A stretch of 64,000 nucleotides of DNA, from contig LADZ01000060.1 of assembly GCA_000961845.1 (NCBI GenBank), positions 46,389 to 110,388 on the forward strand. The letters are read 5' to 3'. Numbering within the stretch: position 1 is the first letter of the stretch; the number at the start of each line of letters is the position of its first letter. Position numbers and translations under genes: made by a program. Source of the DNA: Flavobacteriales bacterium BRH_c54. GTDB lineage: Bacteria > Bacteroidota > Bacteroidia > Flavobacteriales_E > Vicingaceae. A model generated the notes under the pieces. That model had not been told where the DNA came from. It ran no database searches and saw only the letters and a list, made by a program, of their open reading frames with translations. This document shows positions 7,791 through 16,900 of the stretch, in pieces.

Positions 7791-9227
7791 ATGAAAAGCT
7801 TTTTAACCTCAGTTACTCTTCTTAGTTTTTTGTTTTTAAGCGGACAATCTCCTACCAACAAAGCCTTTACTGAGTTTTTGCAACATAAGGCTTTAAAAAA
7901 TGCATCAGTTAGCTTTTATGTTTACAATTTAAATGACAACCAAACTATTATTGACCATAATGTGAACTTGGCTTTAGTTCCAGCCTCCTCATTAAAATTG
8001 ATTACTACAGCTACAGCTCTTGAAATTTTAGGCGAAGCTCACAGGTTTACTACCACCATTAACTATTCAGGAAAAATAGAAAATGGTGTTTTAAATGGTA
8101 ACCTTATCATCAAAGGTGGTGGAGACCCTGCACTTGGTTCTCACAGATATCGTTCATATTACGGAGCGTTTTTAAGTAATTGGAGTACTTCCATTAAAGC
8201 TTTAGGAATAGATTCTATTAATGGGAAAATTATTGCTGATGCTAGTATTTTTGATAATGAAGTCCCTCCTACATGGATTTGGCAAGATTTAGGTAACTAT
8301 TTTGGTGCTGGAGCAAACGGATTAAGCATTTATGAAAATTTCTACACCTTAGCACTTTCATCAAAAAATGAAGCTCAAAAAACAACTATTAGCCAAATTA
8401 ATCCACACATTCCATTTTTAAGTGTTGACAATAATGTTTTAGGAACTTCCACCAATAAAGATTTGTCTTTTATTTATGGAGGGCCTTTTCAATACAACAG
8501 GTATATTTCCGGAGAAATACCCAAAAACCGAAGTGAATTTAAAGTTAAAGGCTCAATTCCTGATCCGGCATACTTATGTGCTTACGAATTGGATAGTGTG
8601 TTAAAAACATCAGGAATTAAAATAGCTTATCAACCAACAACTAAAAGGCTATTAGGTGATAGTTTTATTGAAGATACTACTATAGAAGTTACTTTAACTC
8701 AATCACCAACACTTGCTTCACTAATTCAACAAACCAATTTGTACAGTATCAATCTATATGCAGAACATTTACTCAACCATATTGGTTTAACCGTTAAAAA
8801 AGAAGGCTCTACAACTGCAAGTACAGAAGCTTTAGTTAGCTTTTGGAAAGAAAAAGGAATTGATACTGATGGTATGTATCTTTATGATGGTAGTGGGCTA
8901 TCTAGATTTAACACTATAACTACAAAACAGCTAGTTTCTATTCTATCTGAAATGGATAAAAGCCAGCATAAAGAAGTATTTTACAATTCTTTATCTATAG
9001 CAGGAAAATCCGGCACACTATCGAATATTGCCAAGGGGACTGCTGCCGAAGGTAAAATTTACGGTAAAAGTGGTTACATGACAAATGTAAGGAGCTACTC
9101 AGGATATGTTACAACAAATAGCAATAAAAAAATAGCATTTGCCATAATCGTGAATAATTACAATTGTTCCGCTTATGAAATGAAAAAAATGTTAGAAAAA
9201 ATTATGGTAAATTTAGTAAACGAATAG
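7791..9227 (+). CDS. dacB: D-alanyl-D-alanine carboxypeptidase/endopeptidase (PBP4 type, S13)
   Basis: 478-aa periplasmic penicillin-binding protein of peptidase family S13, which trims D-Ala from peptidoglycan stem peptides or cuts cross-links. Motifs are in order: SxxK as S66-S-L-K69 in VPASSLKL, SxN as SIN in LYSINLYAEH, and the KTG box as KSG in YGKSGYMTN near the C terminus; Ser for Thr in the box is seen in other S13 members. The S13-specific insertion with NGLSIYEN and GGPFQYNR-like sequence lies between the first two motifs. The N terminus is a short signal peptide (residues 1-19). The gene is convergent with the small gene at 9235. Confidence 0.93.
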   Translation: MKSFLTSVTLLSFLFLSGQSPTNKAFTEFLQHKALKNASVSFYVYNLNDNQTIIDHNVNLALVPASSLKLITTATALEILGEAHRFTTTINYSGKIENGVLNGNLIIKGGGDPALGSHRYRSYYGAFLSNWSTSIKALGIDSINGKIIADASIFDNEVPPTWIWQDLGNYFGAGANGLSIYENFYTLALSSKNEAQKTTISQINPHIPFLSVDNNVLGTSTNKDLSFIYGGPFQYNRYISGEIPKNRSEFKVKGSIPDPAYLCAYELDSVLKTSGIKIAYQPTTKRLLGDSFIEDTTIEVTLTQSPTLASLIQQTNLYSINLYAEHLLNHIGLTVKKEGSTTASTEALVSFWKEKGIDTDGMYLYDGSGLSRFNTITTKQLVSILSEMDKSQHKEVFYNSLSIAGKSGTLSNIAKGTAAEGKIYGKSGYMTNVRSYSGYVTTNSNKKIAFAIIVNNYNCSAYEMKKMLEKIMVNLVNE

Positions 9228-9234
9228 TTTACTA

Positions 9235-9432
9235 TTAAACTGCCTTTAGTTTACCGTTTTTAGATTCTCCTAAAACAACTACATCTTTAACTCTCTCGTA
9301 TTCTTTAATTGCAGATAACATCGCTTCTTTTGAATCTCTTCTAATTTTGATTCCGGATTTAGCACCTTTATTTCTAATTTCTAAATAAAATCCGTCTTTA
9401 AGTTTGGTAGGTTTTGTTGCTGGTCTTCCCAT
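9235..9432 (-). CDS. Conserved small basic protein of Bacteroidota
   Basis: 65-aa protein rich in Lys and Arg, starting MGRPATKPTKLKDGFYLEI and containing KSGIKIRRDS and a C-terminal KDVVVLGESKNGK. I recall near-identical short proteins across Flavobacteriia, annotated as hypothetical. The opening GRP resembles an AT-hook core, so nucleic-acid binding is possible but unproven. Its stop is 7 bp from the dacB stop; it has its own upstream region of about 100 bp shared with nothing else. Confidence 0.72.
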   Translation of the reverse strand: MGRPATKPTKLKDGFYLEIRNKGAKSGIKIRRDSKEAMLSAIKEYERVKDVVVLGESKNGKLKAV

Positions 9433-9530
9433 CGTATATATATTAAAAAGTTGTGTCTAAAAAATTATTATAATCTAAATTACACTTTTTTTTGGAAATT
9501 CCTAATAATAACGATTTTATTTAACAATAA

Positions 9531-10535
9531 TTAACTTAGGTCGGAATATTTTTTTTCTTTCTTTACAAAGTAATGATAGAGAATACTTTTAGGATAAATT
9601 GTATCGGGAATTATGTTCGTTTTAATCGGTTTTTCAGTCTTTTTGAACACATAAGCGTAAAAAGCAAAGTGAGCCTTAATAATGGCTGAAAAATGGCTTA
9701 TTTTGCCTTCTGTAAGAAATTTAATGCCTGCCAAACCGTCTAAAAAAAGTCTTCCTAATAATACTCCAATCTTTTTACCTTGTGGTAAGTTTTTATACAA
9801 CATTATTAGATTATTCCTAAAATTTAAAAATGTTTTTTGTGGTTTTGATTTATGTAGCGTTCCTCCTCCAACATGAAAAACAGTAGATTGAGGTACATAT
9901 TTAATTTTCTTTCCTATATTTTGAATTCTCCAGCACAAATCAATTTCCTCCATGTGTGCAAAGAAAAAAGGATCTAATCCGTTTAGTTGATGATAAACAT
10001 CTGCTCTAACAACCAAACAAGCTCCAGTTGCCCAAAAGATTTCTATTTCATCGTTATATTGTCCTTTATCCTCTTCTAAAGTTTCAAAAATTCTTCCTCT
10101 ACAAAAAGGATAACCATATTTGTCCATAAAACCTCCTGCTGCTCCGGCATATTCAAAATGTGTTTTTTGGTGGAAAGCTTTTATTTTTGGCTGACAAGCA
10201 GCCATATCATTATCTTTTTTCAATACCTCTAAACAGGGTTGAAGCCAATTTTCCGTTACCTCAACATCCGAATTAAGCAACACGTAAACATCTGAATTAA
10301 CTTGCTTCAGAGCTTCATTATACCCTTTAGCAAAACCGTAATTTTCAGCAAGCGTTATTATGCGTATTTGAGGGAAATTTTCCTTTAAAAAAGACAGTGA
10401 GTCATCTGTGGAGCAATTATCAGCCACAATAAGTTCTACAAAAGAAGTGTGTTCTATTAAGTTTGGCAGAAACTTTTCTAAAAAATGTTTTCCATTCCAA
10501 TTTAAAATTACAACAGCTACTGAATTCAAAGACAT
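9531..10535 (-). CDS. Family 2 glycosyltransferase
   Basis: 334-aa GT2 enzyme (WbbL/rhamnosyltransferase-like) that moves a sugar from a nucleotide donor to a growing glycan, probably at the inner face of the membrane. It opens with VAVVILNWNG, the standard first strand, followed by ADNCSTDDS, the DxD-like LLNSDVEV around residues 86-93, and the acceptor-site region FFFAHMEEIDLCWRI. The C-terminal 80 residues are hydrophobic and basic, as in membrane-associated members. It is 3 bp downstream of the GWxTD gene on the same strand, so the two are likely cotranscribed. The acceptor is unknown. Confidence 0.9.
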   Translation of the reverse strand: MSLNSVAVVILNWNGKHFLEKFLPNLIEHTSFVELIVADNCSTDDSLSFLKENFPQIRIITLAENYGFAKGYNEALKQVNSDVYVLLNSDVEVTENWLQPCLEVLKKDNDMAACQPKIKAFHQKTHFEYAGAAGGFMDKYGYPFCRGRIFETLEEDKGQYNDEIEIFWATGACLVVRADVYHQLNGLDPFFFAHMEEIDLCWRIQNIGKKIKYVPQSTVFHVGGGTLHKSKPQKTFLNFRNNLIMLYKNLPQGKKIGVLLGRLFLDGLAGIKFLTEGKISHFSAIIKAHFAFYAYVFKKTEKPIKTNIIPDTIYPKSILYHYFVKKEKKYSDLS

Positions 10536-10538
10536 TTA

Positions 10539-12011
10539 TTATCGTGGGTTATTATAAAAATCATCAGCTCTTCCACCCCAATGTTGGCTATTGTTTTGCT
10601 CTTCCATATCTACAGGCTGGTTGGTTCTTTTATGTAACTGAACTTTCCATTGAGGATTGTTTAATTCTCCCGGTAAATTGGAGTGTAATATTGGAAAATC
10701 ATTGCTTACTAAATCAGGGTTATAAAACACAAAACGAATATTACTAAAATTTTGAACTTTGTAATAATGCCATATTTCATAAGGATAAGCACTCGGTTCA
10801 TTTTTCTGTTCTACAATAGTATTTGGCTTACCATGCTTTAAATACACTCTTCCTCTATCAGTTTCATATCCTTTTTTAATGGCAGTACTGTATTCTTTAT
10901 TTACAACCTCAACTTCTTTTTTATATTCTTCCCAAGCTTCTTTTGGATTTTCCGCATCACGAGTAAACCAAAAATTATAAAAATATTTTTGCATCAACTC
11001 TTTATCCTTACCTTTTAGCTGGTTTCTAGCATAGTTTAACTCTATCGCTGTAGAAATTGGCTCTATACTTCTGATGTACTCTATAAGTTGTTCAACATCC
11101 ATATCTATAACAAAAGTACTTTCAAAATCAACATTAGCGATATCAGGCACTAATGCCGGATTACTTCTTTGAAAAAAGACTTTTTTCTGCAACATTAATT
11201 CATTGGATTTATCTCTGGCTTCAATTACCAAATTATAATTACCCGAAGCCAAATTAACAATATTGAAAGATTTTAGGATAATATTAACAGGCTTAGCCGA
11301 TTCTCTTACGAATCCTTTAAGATTGCCCACTACCGTATTTGTTTCGTATGATTCTATGGCATACGTTACCAAATAACTTTCATCTGTGCCCAACAATTTA
11401 TCTGCATTATATATCTCTGCATAAAAAGCTATTTTTTCAATATCTTCAGGAAAAAAATCTGAGGTATAAGGCAAAATATCATATCCACTTTTAGAAATAA
11501 TGGATTTAGTGGTAGTTTTTGATAAGGATTCAATAAATTCAACATCTGAGATATTCATTTTCTTATCGTTATAATTCACATTCAATACTTGTGTAGATTT
11601 AAAAGGTGTTAACGTACTATTGACATCTCTAATGTTTATTTCAAACTCGTAGCTTCCATTAGGAATAGAAATTCTTTGTTGATCTATAAAGTTGGCGAGT
11701 ATCACGGTGTCTTCATTTTCCGGACTGAGTAAATTATATTTTTTGAATTTTTTAATTTCTTCTCCTTGTTTAAACAGGTAAGTTATTTCTATTGTTCCTT
11801 GAAATTTATCATTTTCATTTTTAAGATAATTGATAGAGCTACCTTCTACCGAAAGGTAAGTTTCTATATAAGGACCGTTTTCAGGAGAATAGAAAGTACA
11901 GTAAGTAAAATAGGCTTTTAGGTTTTGTGCCGTTAATTTATTGGCACTAACGAATAAAAATACAATTGAAAAAAGAACAATTAATTTTATTTTATAATTT
12001 TTTAATACCAC
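10539..12011 (-). CDS. GWxTD domain-containing exported protein
   Basis: 490-aa exported protein with a signal peptide (about residues 1-28, ending TAQ). The N-terminal ~330 residues are beta-rich and resemble predicted Ig-like domains. The C-terminal portion has the GWxTD-type motif as KGYETDRGRVYLKHGKP (near residue 380) followed by PYEIWHYY and FVFYNPD, which define this family in Bacteroidota. The role of GWxTD proteins is not known. It starts 189 bp after the tRNA gene (opposite strand) and precedes the glycosyltransferase by 3 bp. Confidence 0.85.
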   Translation of the reverse strand: MVLKNYKIKLIVLFSIVFLFVSANKLTAQNLKAYFTYCTFYSPENGPYIETYLSVEGSSINYLKNENDKFQGTIEITYLFKQGEEIKKFKKYNLLSPENEDTVILANFIDQQRISIPNGSYEFEINIRDVNSTLTPFKSTQVLNVNYNDKKMNISDVEFIESLSKTTTKSIISKSGYDILPYTSDFFPEDIEKIAFYAEIYNADKLLGTDESYLVTYAIESYETNTVVGNLKGFVRESAKPVNIILKSFNIVNLASGNYNLVIEARDKSNELMLQKKVFFQRSNPALVPDIANVDFESTFVIDMDVEQLIEYIRSIEPISTAIELNYARNQLKGKDKELMQKYFYNFWFTRDAENPKEAWEEYKKEVEVVNKEYSTAIKKGYETDRGRVYLKHGKPNTIVEQKNEPSAYPYEIWHYYKVQNFSNIRFVFYNPDLVSNDFPILHSNLPGELNNPQWKVQLHKRTNQPVDMEEQNNSQHWGGRADDFYNNPR

Positions 12012-12188
12012 CGATTTGAAATTAGATTTTAAAGTTTTTAATTATTGGTTTTATAAGTGCTTCAATATCAAAAAACATACCCAAAAAGCCAACAAGAATA
12101 CAAAAATAACTATTTATCTGTTAAGAGGGGATGAATATTTATTTTTTCAAAAAAATTAAAAAAACATTTCATATTTAAAATCTATTGC

Positions 12189-12196
12189 TACTTTTG
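12189..12196 (+). promoter_or_regulatory. Candidate -7 promoter element of tRNA-Ser
   Basis: TACTTTTG ends 4 nt before the first base of the tRNA, the expected location for a tRNA with a very short 5' leader. No clear -33 TTG is visible. Confidence 0.5.
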
Positions 12197-12200
12197 CAGC

Positions 12201-12288
12201 GGAGAAATGGCAGAGCGGTCGAATGCGGCAGTCTTGAAAACTGTTGTACCGCAAGGTACCGGGGGTTCGAATCCCTCTTTCTCCGCCA
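12201..12288 (+). tRNA. tRNA-Ser (anticodon UGA)
   Basis: 88-nt class II tRNA including an encoded CCA. The acceptor stem pairs GGAGAAA (12201-12207) with TTTCTCC (12278-12284), followed by discriminator G and CCA. The anticodon loop CTTGAAA places UGA at 12235-12237 (reads UCA). A long variable arm, GTACC-GCAA-GGTAC, is typical of tRNA-Ser, and the T loop is TTCGAAT. A strong terminator follows 11 nt downstream. Confidence 0.97.
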
Positions 12289-12299
12289 CACTAACGAAA

Positions 12300-12331
12300 G
12301 AAGCCCTTGATTTTCAAGGGCTTCTTTTTTT
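12300..12331 (+). terminator. Rho-independent terminator after tRNA-Ser
   Basis: GAAGCCCTTGA (12300-12310) pairs perfectly with TCAAGGGCTTC (12314-12324) around a three-base loop, followed by a run of T. Confidence 0.93.
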
Positions 12332-12346
12332 CTAATTTGATTTACT

Positions 12347-12354
12347 TAATTTTG
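12347..12354 (+). promoter_or_regulatory. Candidate -7 promoter element TAnnTTTG
   Basis: TAATTTTG lies just after the tRNA terminator and 29 nt before the ATG of the DEAD-like gene, giving it an independent promoter. Confidence 0.4.
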
Positions 12355-12383
12355 ATCATGTTTTAAAGAAGAAAAAATCAATT

Positions 12384-12995
12384 ATGTCATTCAAAAAACT
12401 ACTTCCTCCTATAAAAAATGCCTTACAACATTTAAAGGTCGATACACCAACTTCTTTTCAAAAACAACTCATCCCTAAAATAAAAAGCGGTATTGATGTT
12501 ATTGCTATTGCTGAAGAAGGTGCCGGAAAAACAACTACTTTAATTATTAACACTATTCAAAAATTAAAAGGAGAAGCTTTTGAAGATGTACCTAGAGCTT
12601 TAATTTTTGTAAAAGACAAAGAAGCAGCTTTAACCCTAGAAGAAGAGTTTAATAAGTTTACCAAATATACCGATTTAAGAATTTTTTGTGCTTATGAAGA
12701 AAGCACTATTCAATTTCAAAAAGACACCATTTATACAGGAGTAGACATTGTTATTGGTACTCCAAAAAGATTAAATAAAATTTATTTCCAAAACGGGATT
12801 AACCTTACGGGTTTACAACTCTTATTAATTGAAGATGCTGATTTTTTGGAAGGAACCAGCTTTCATACAGAAATACACAGAATTGCAGAGAGCTTAAATA
12901 AATGTCAGTTTGTTGTTTTTAGCAATCATTTTGGTTCTAAAATAGAAAAACTGCAAGATTTATTTTTGGAACATGCAGAAGTCGTTAAATTGTAA
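12384..12995 (+). CDS. Single-domain DEAD-box helicase-like protein
   Basis: 203-aa protein matching only the first RecA domain of a DEAD-box RNA helicase. The Q-motif glutamine is Q26 in TPTSFQKQLIP, Walker A is AEEGAGKT at residues 43-50, motif Ib is GTPKRL, motif II is EDAD (150-153) instead of DEAD, and the motif III position has SNH (180-182) instead of SAT. There is no second RecA domain: the next 28 bp contain stops and VanZ follows on the other strand. It probably binds ATP but should not unwind RNA alone; a regulator or partner of a full helicase is plausible. Similar stand-alone proteins occur in other flavobacteria to my recollection. It has its own promoter candidate. Confidence 0.85.
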   Translation: MSFKKLLPPIKNALQHLKVDTPTSFQKQLIPKIKSGIDVIAIAEEGAGKTTTLIINTIQKLKGEAFEDVPRALIFVKDKEAALTLEEEFNKFTKYTDLRIFCAYEESTIQFQKDTIYTGVDIVIGTPKRLNKIYFQNGINLTGLQLLLIEDADFLEGTSFHTEIHRIAESLNKCQFVVFSNHFGSKIEKLQDLFLEHAEVVKL

Positions 12996-13023
12996 TAAAA
13001 TGCTCTTTTAATTATGTGGATAT

Positions 13024-13398
13024 TTAATTCAATATTTTTTTCATTGAATAAAACCCAATAACTCCTAAAAATGCACCTAAAGAGTTGGCAATAAAATCAT
13101 ACCAATCACCATAACGGTTTATAAAAACATATTCTTGCAATAACTCTATTAAACCTCCTATCACTATACTAAAACTTATACTAAAAAAAATTTGTAGCTT
13201 ACTGTTCAACAAAAATGAATGGGATTGTTTTGAAAAACCTAAAATACTCAAAAAGCTAAGTAAAGCATAAATGGCTAAGTGTACCAACTTATCAAACTCA
13301 TCAAAAGGAGCTTCAGGCAAGCCTCTTCCCGGATAGCCGCTAAGCACAACAATAATGATGAGCCAAATCAATGCAGGTATAAAAGGTTTTAGTTTCAT
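13024..13398 (-). CDS. VanZ-like family membrane protein
   Basis: 124-aa integral membrane protein with four hydrophobic segments. The signature of the VanZ family is visible: a first TM helix, FDKLVHLAIYALLSF (Asp-Lys-x-x-H at the start of TM2), then GLIELLQ and GDWYDFIANSLGAFLG at the end. VanZ of enterococci confers weak teicoplanin resistance, but chromosomal homologues in Bacteroidota have no established role. Here it lies downstream of gcvH, separated by a terminator-like hairpin. Confidence 0.88.
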   Translation of the reverse strand: MKLKPFIPALIWLIIIVVLSGYPGRGLPEAPFDEFDKLVHLAIYALLSFLSILGFSKQSHSFLLNSKLQIFFSISFSIVIGGLIELLQEYVFINRYGDWYDFIANSLGAFLGVIGFYSMKKILN

Positions 13399-13416
13399 TA
13401 CTTAGATAGGCATATA

Positions 13417-13462
13417 AAAAAACAACCAAGAATAGCTGTTTGGCTTACTTGGTTGTTTTTTT
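13417..13462 (-). terminator. Terminator hairpin between gcvH and vanZ-like gene
   Basis: AACAACCAAG on one arm pairs with CTTGGTTGTT on the other (arms at 13417-13430 and 13448-13462), with A and T runs flanking. Read on the minus strand it ends gcvH; the symmetric arms could act both ways. Confidence 0.85.
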
Positions 13463-13480
13463 ATATAAATACGATATATT

Positions 13481-13858
13481 TTATCCTATAATTGCTTTGT
13501 AATCTTCTGCTGAAAGTAAATCATTTACTTCATCAGGATTAGACATTTCAACTTTAATCATCCAGCCAGCTTCATAAGGGTTTTGGTTTACTGATTCAGG
13601 AGCAGATTCTAAATCTCCATTTACTTCAATTACTTTACCTGAAAGTGGCATAAACAAATCAGAAACAGTTTTAACAGCTTCAACAGTTCCAAAAATAGCT
13701 TCTTTTTCAAGGTCATCTCCTTCTGTTTCAATTTCTACATACACAATATCACCCAACTCTCCTTGAGCAAAATCAGTAATTCCTATTGTTGCTACATTTC
13801 CTTCTATTTTACACCACTCATGATCTTTAGTGTACTTTAAATTTGCAGGTACATTCAT
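13481..13858 (-). CDS. gcvH: Glycine cleavage system H protein
   Basis: 125-aa lipoyl carrier that shuttles the aminomethyl group between the P, T and L proteins of glycine cleavage in the cytosol. The lipoylated residue is Lys63 in GTVEAVKTVSDL, in the conserved hairpin. Length and the N-terminal YTKDHEW match the family closely. The P and T protein genes are not here. It lies downstream of sprA on the same strand, an arrangement also known in other flavobacteria, with a separate promoter candidate in the 111-bp gap. Confidence 0.97.
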   Translation of the reverse strand: MNVPANLKYTKDHEWCKIEGNVATIGITDFAQGELGDIVYVEIETEGDDLEKEAIFGTVEAVKTVSDLFMPLSGKVIEVNGDLESAPESVNQNPYEAGWMIKVEMSNPDEVNDLLSAEDYKAIIG

Positions 13859-13932
13859 TTTACTTTACTTATTAAAAAATTATAATTGATTGATAATTCA
13901 TTCGGCTAATTTATGACTTTTTGCATAACCTC

Positions 13933-13940
13933 CAAAAATA
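13933..13940 (-). promoter_or_regulatory. Candidate -7 promoter element for gcvH
   Basis: On the minus strand this reads TATTTTTG, a match to TAnnTTTG, 74 nt upstream of the gcvH start. It suggests that gcvH need not rely on read-through from sprA. Confidence 0.35.
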
Positions 13941-13969
13941 TTTAACTCGAAATATAAGTTAATAAGGAA

Positions 13970-16900
13970 TTATTGCGACAAAGTAAACCTCAAGCTAATT
14001 CCTGCATTGGTGTTAGAGGTTGGGAATGTGGTAGATATAAATGGCGTAGTAGATACATAATCATAAAAAGCTCTTAGGTTTAAAAACTGACTAATTCTGT
14101 AATCGGCAGTAAAACGAATAGACAATACTTTTTGTCCACTAGTCAATTGATTTACTTCTTCTACAATTTTTCTGATAATGGTTTCATTACTTCTTAAAGA
14201 CACATCAACTCGGGCATCAATGTCGCTTCTTATTACTCTATTTTTAGAGAATGGAAAACGAACTTGCTTAAATTTATATCCTGTACCAACCGTCCATTCA
14301 CTACCTTGAACTTCTGTAATTTGATTGTTATTTACACTCAATGCGGCATTTCTATCTTTTGCATATTCAATACGAATAAGCATACTGTTTTCTAAGGTCA
14401 TATCTGCACCCAATAACGGACTAAACTGCTCTGAAATAGAAACTCCCGAAATTTGATACTTAGAAATAAAGTTGCTATTAATATCTCTATTGGCTCTTCC
14501 ATCTTCAAAATTTAAATTGGTAGTAAACGAGCTAACATTAAAAGTAGAACGATAAGAATGTGTTAATGTAAATTGTTTAAAAATAGTGGCTAACAGTGGT
14601 ATTTTACTTAATCCATCAAAAGTAATTCTCCAGTTAGGCATAGGAAGATATTTTTCAAAAGACTTAAGCGAAACCTTATCTCCCGATTTTCCTGAATATC
14701 CGGCAATAAAAGCAGGAATTAAAACCTCTTGAGATGTAGCTCCATATCCATCGGCATAAACATCATTAACCAACCCATTTGAATTAGCATCTTGAGCTCC
14801 TAATCTTTGCGATATAATGGCTCTTTCTTCTAAAAATTTATCAAAAACTGATGATGAACGATCTTCACTATTGTTAGAGGCAAAAGCAGTTCTAATAGAC
14901 ACAAAAGACATACTTAAATTACCTGTTTCTACTGGAGTTACAAAAAAGAAATCGTCTCTTCGTTCACCTCTTAATGAATCTGTTACAAAACCCGGTTGTA
15001 CTTCAAAAAATTGCTGAGATAAATTGGTAGAATAATTTCTTGTTGCATTTAATTGAATTCGCAACGTATTAATAGGACGAAGTGTTGCTCTTAAATTATA
15101 ATTTTCCGCATAAGTAGTATTATAATTATACATTAATGAATTCGACTGCAACCATTCTCTTTCTGCAGCACTCATAGCAAAATCATCTTCTTGCATACCG
15201 GAAATAAAATTAAACCCTGGAGCAGTAAACCCATTATTATACCCCATAATTTCTGTTTGCTGATTATAGCCCGGTAGCAATGTCCCTCTAGTTCTGGTAT
15301 ATGTCCCTGAAATATTTTTCGGACTCATCAAGGTTATCCATAAAGGATCTAACGGATAAATTTTATCCTTCTCTCTCCACAATTCTACTTTTGTAGTATC
15401 TGAATCTTTAAACTCTTTAGTATCAAAACGCTTAATTTCTACGGGTGGCAATCCGGGCTTCCATCCTTTTAATTTAGCATTTTCTGCATCTGTTTTATTA
15501 GGGTCGGGCTTTCTATTTCTTTGTGCTTTTTTTCTAGCTCTATCTCGTTGTCTTTTTTCTACTTCTTTTAAAAAGTTAATTTGGTTATAAAATTTAGTCA
15601 TATTTAACTGACTATTTAAGGTAACGGTATTAGAATTCTGAATAGTATTACCTAAAGTATCAGCTCCTATTGGTGCTCTTTGCCAATCGTAATCACCACC
15701 ATATTTAGCCGTTAGTGTAGCAAAATCCATAAAAGGTAATTTGTCAATTGGTACGGTATAATTCAAATTAAATGTATGATGATAATGCATATTAGTTCCA
15801 AACTCTTTTATACTCTGCATCACAGTATCTTTCCATGCACTATATTCATCCGGGTAATTTTTATCCACCCTACCTCCTGTTGGCCTCCCTTGAAAGTCTA
15901 TAGGCTCATTAATAACAGCATTATTAGTAGCTGTAAAATCAAATGTTAAGGCTTTGGTAATATCTTGACGATAGCCATAAATTCTATTCCAATTAAAATG
16001 TTTTTGATAATACGTTGGTAAATCAAAATCGAAACCCGTATTATTTCTTGCTCTTCTTTGTGAATATTGTCTATCTATATCTGTCTGAAAGGAAAGCTGT
16101 TTAGGCATTAAATAAAAATTAAAATCTTTAAGCAACTTAGCCTGTTTACCGTCTGCCATTTTAAGGTTTTCAAAAGGCTTATAATTTTTAGGGTTATTAG
16201 TAAATGAATAAGCAATTCCGCCTTTGTATGTTTTTCTAGTATCAAACTCTGTATCTATATCTCTAAATTGATATTCGGAATAACCATAATTAAGCGATAT
16301 ATTGGAAATATCATAAAAACGATTTTTCTCTTTACCTTTTGCCGGTAATTTACGCACATTAGTAAAATTAATACTCTTCCTACTTGTAACAGTTTGTGTC
16401 CTTTCCGCCAAAGAATCTCTTTCTTGCTGACTAAAAAGATCGCTGCTTAATTGGTCTTTTAATTCAATGTCGGGGTCTAATGGATTGTATTTTGGTGTGA
16501 CAATTTCTTTAGAGTTACTATAATATACTGGCAAACTTATTCCAATTTTTTCAGGAATAAATTTACCCATTTCCACACTGGTAGAAACATCATAAGATTT
16601 AATAGTTTCTAGTTGTCTTTCATTTAATTTTTGATCAACACTACCAAAACCTGGTGTGCTATAAGCTCCAGCTAAAGTCATTGTGCCCAAATCTGCTAAC
16701 TGAGCTGTTAAACGACCCCTTGTTGCCCAACCGCCTTCATTATCAAACTCTGTCATTCTTAATTCGTTTACCCATACTTCTGCACATTTAGCCAAGCCAT
16801 CGTCATCTACTGCAGTAGAATTAGATTGCTTACTATTTCTAATCCCTATCATAAACACTTTTACATTGGCCAAGTTCGGATTACCTTTAATCCTCATTTT

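Noticed and set aside
12384..12995. Frameshifted or truncated full DEAD-box helicase
   Set aside because: No second RecA domain follows in any frame; VanZ lies directly downstream on the other strand, so the gene is naturally short as far as this window shows.
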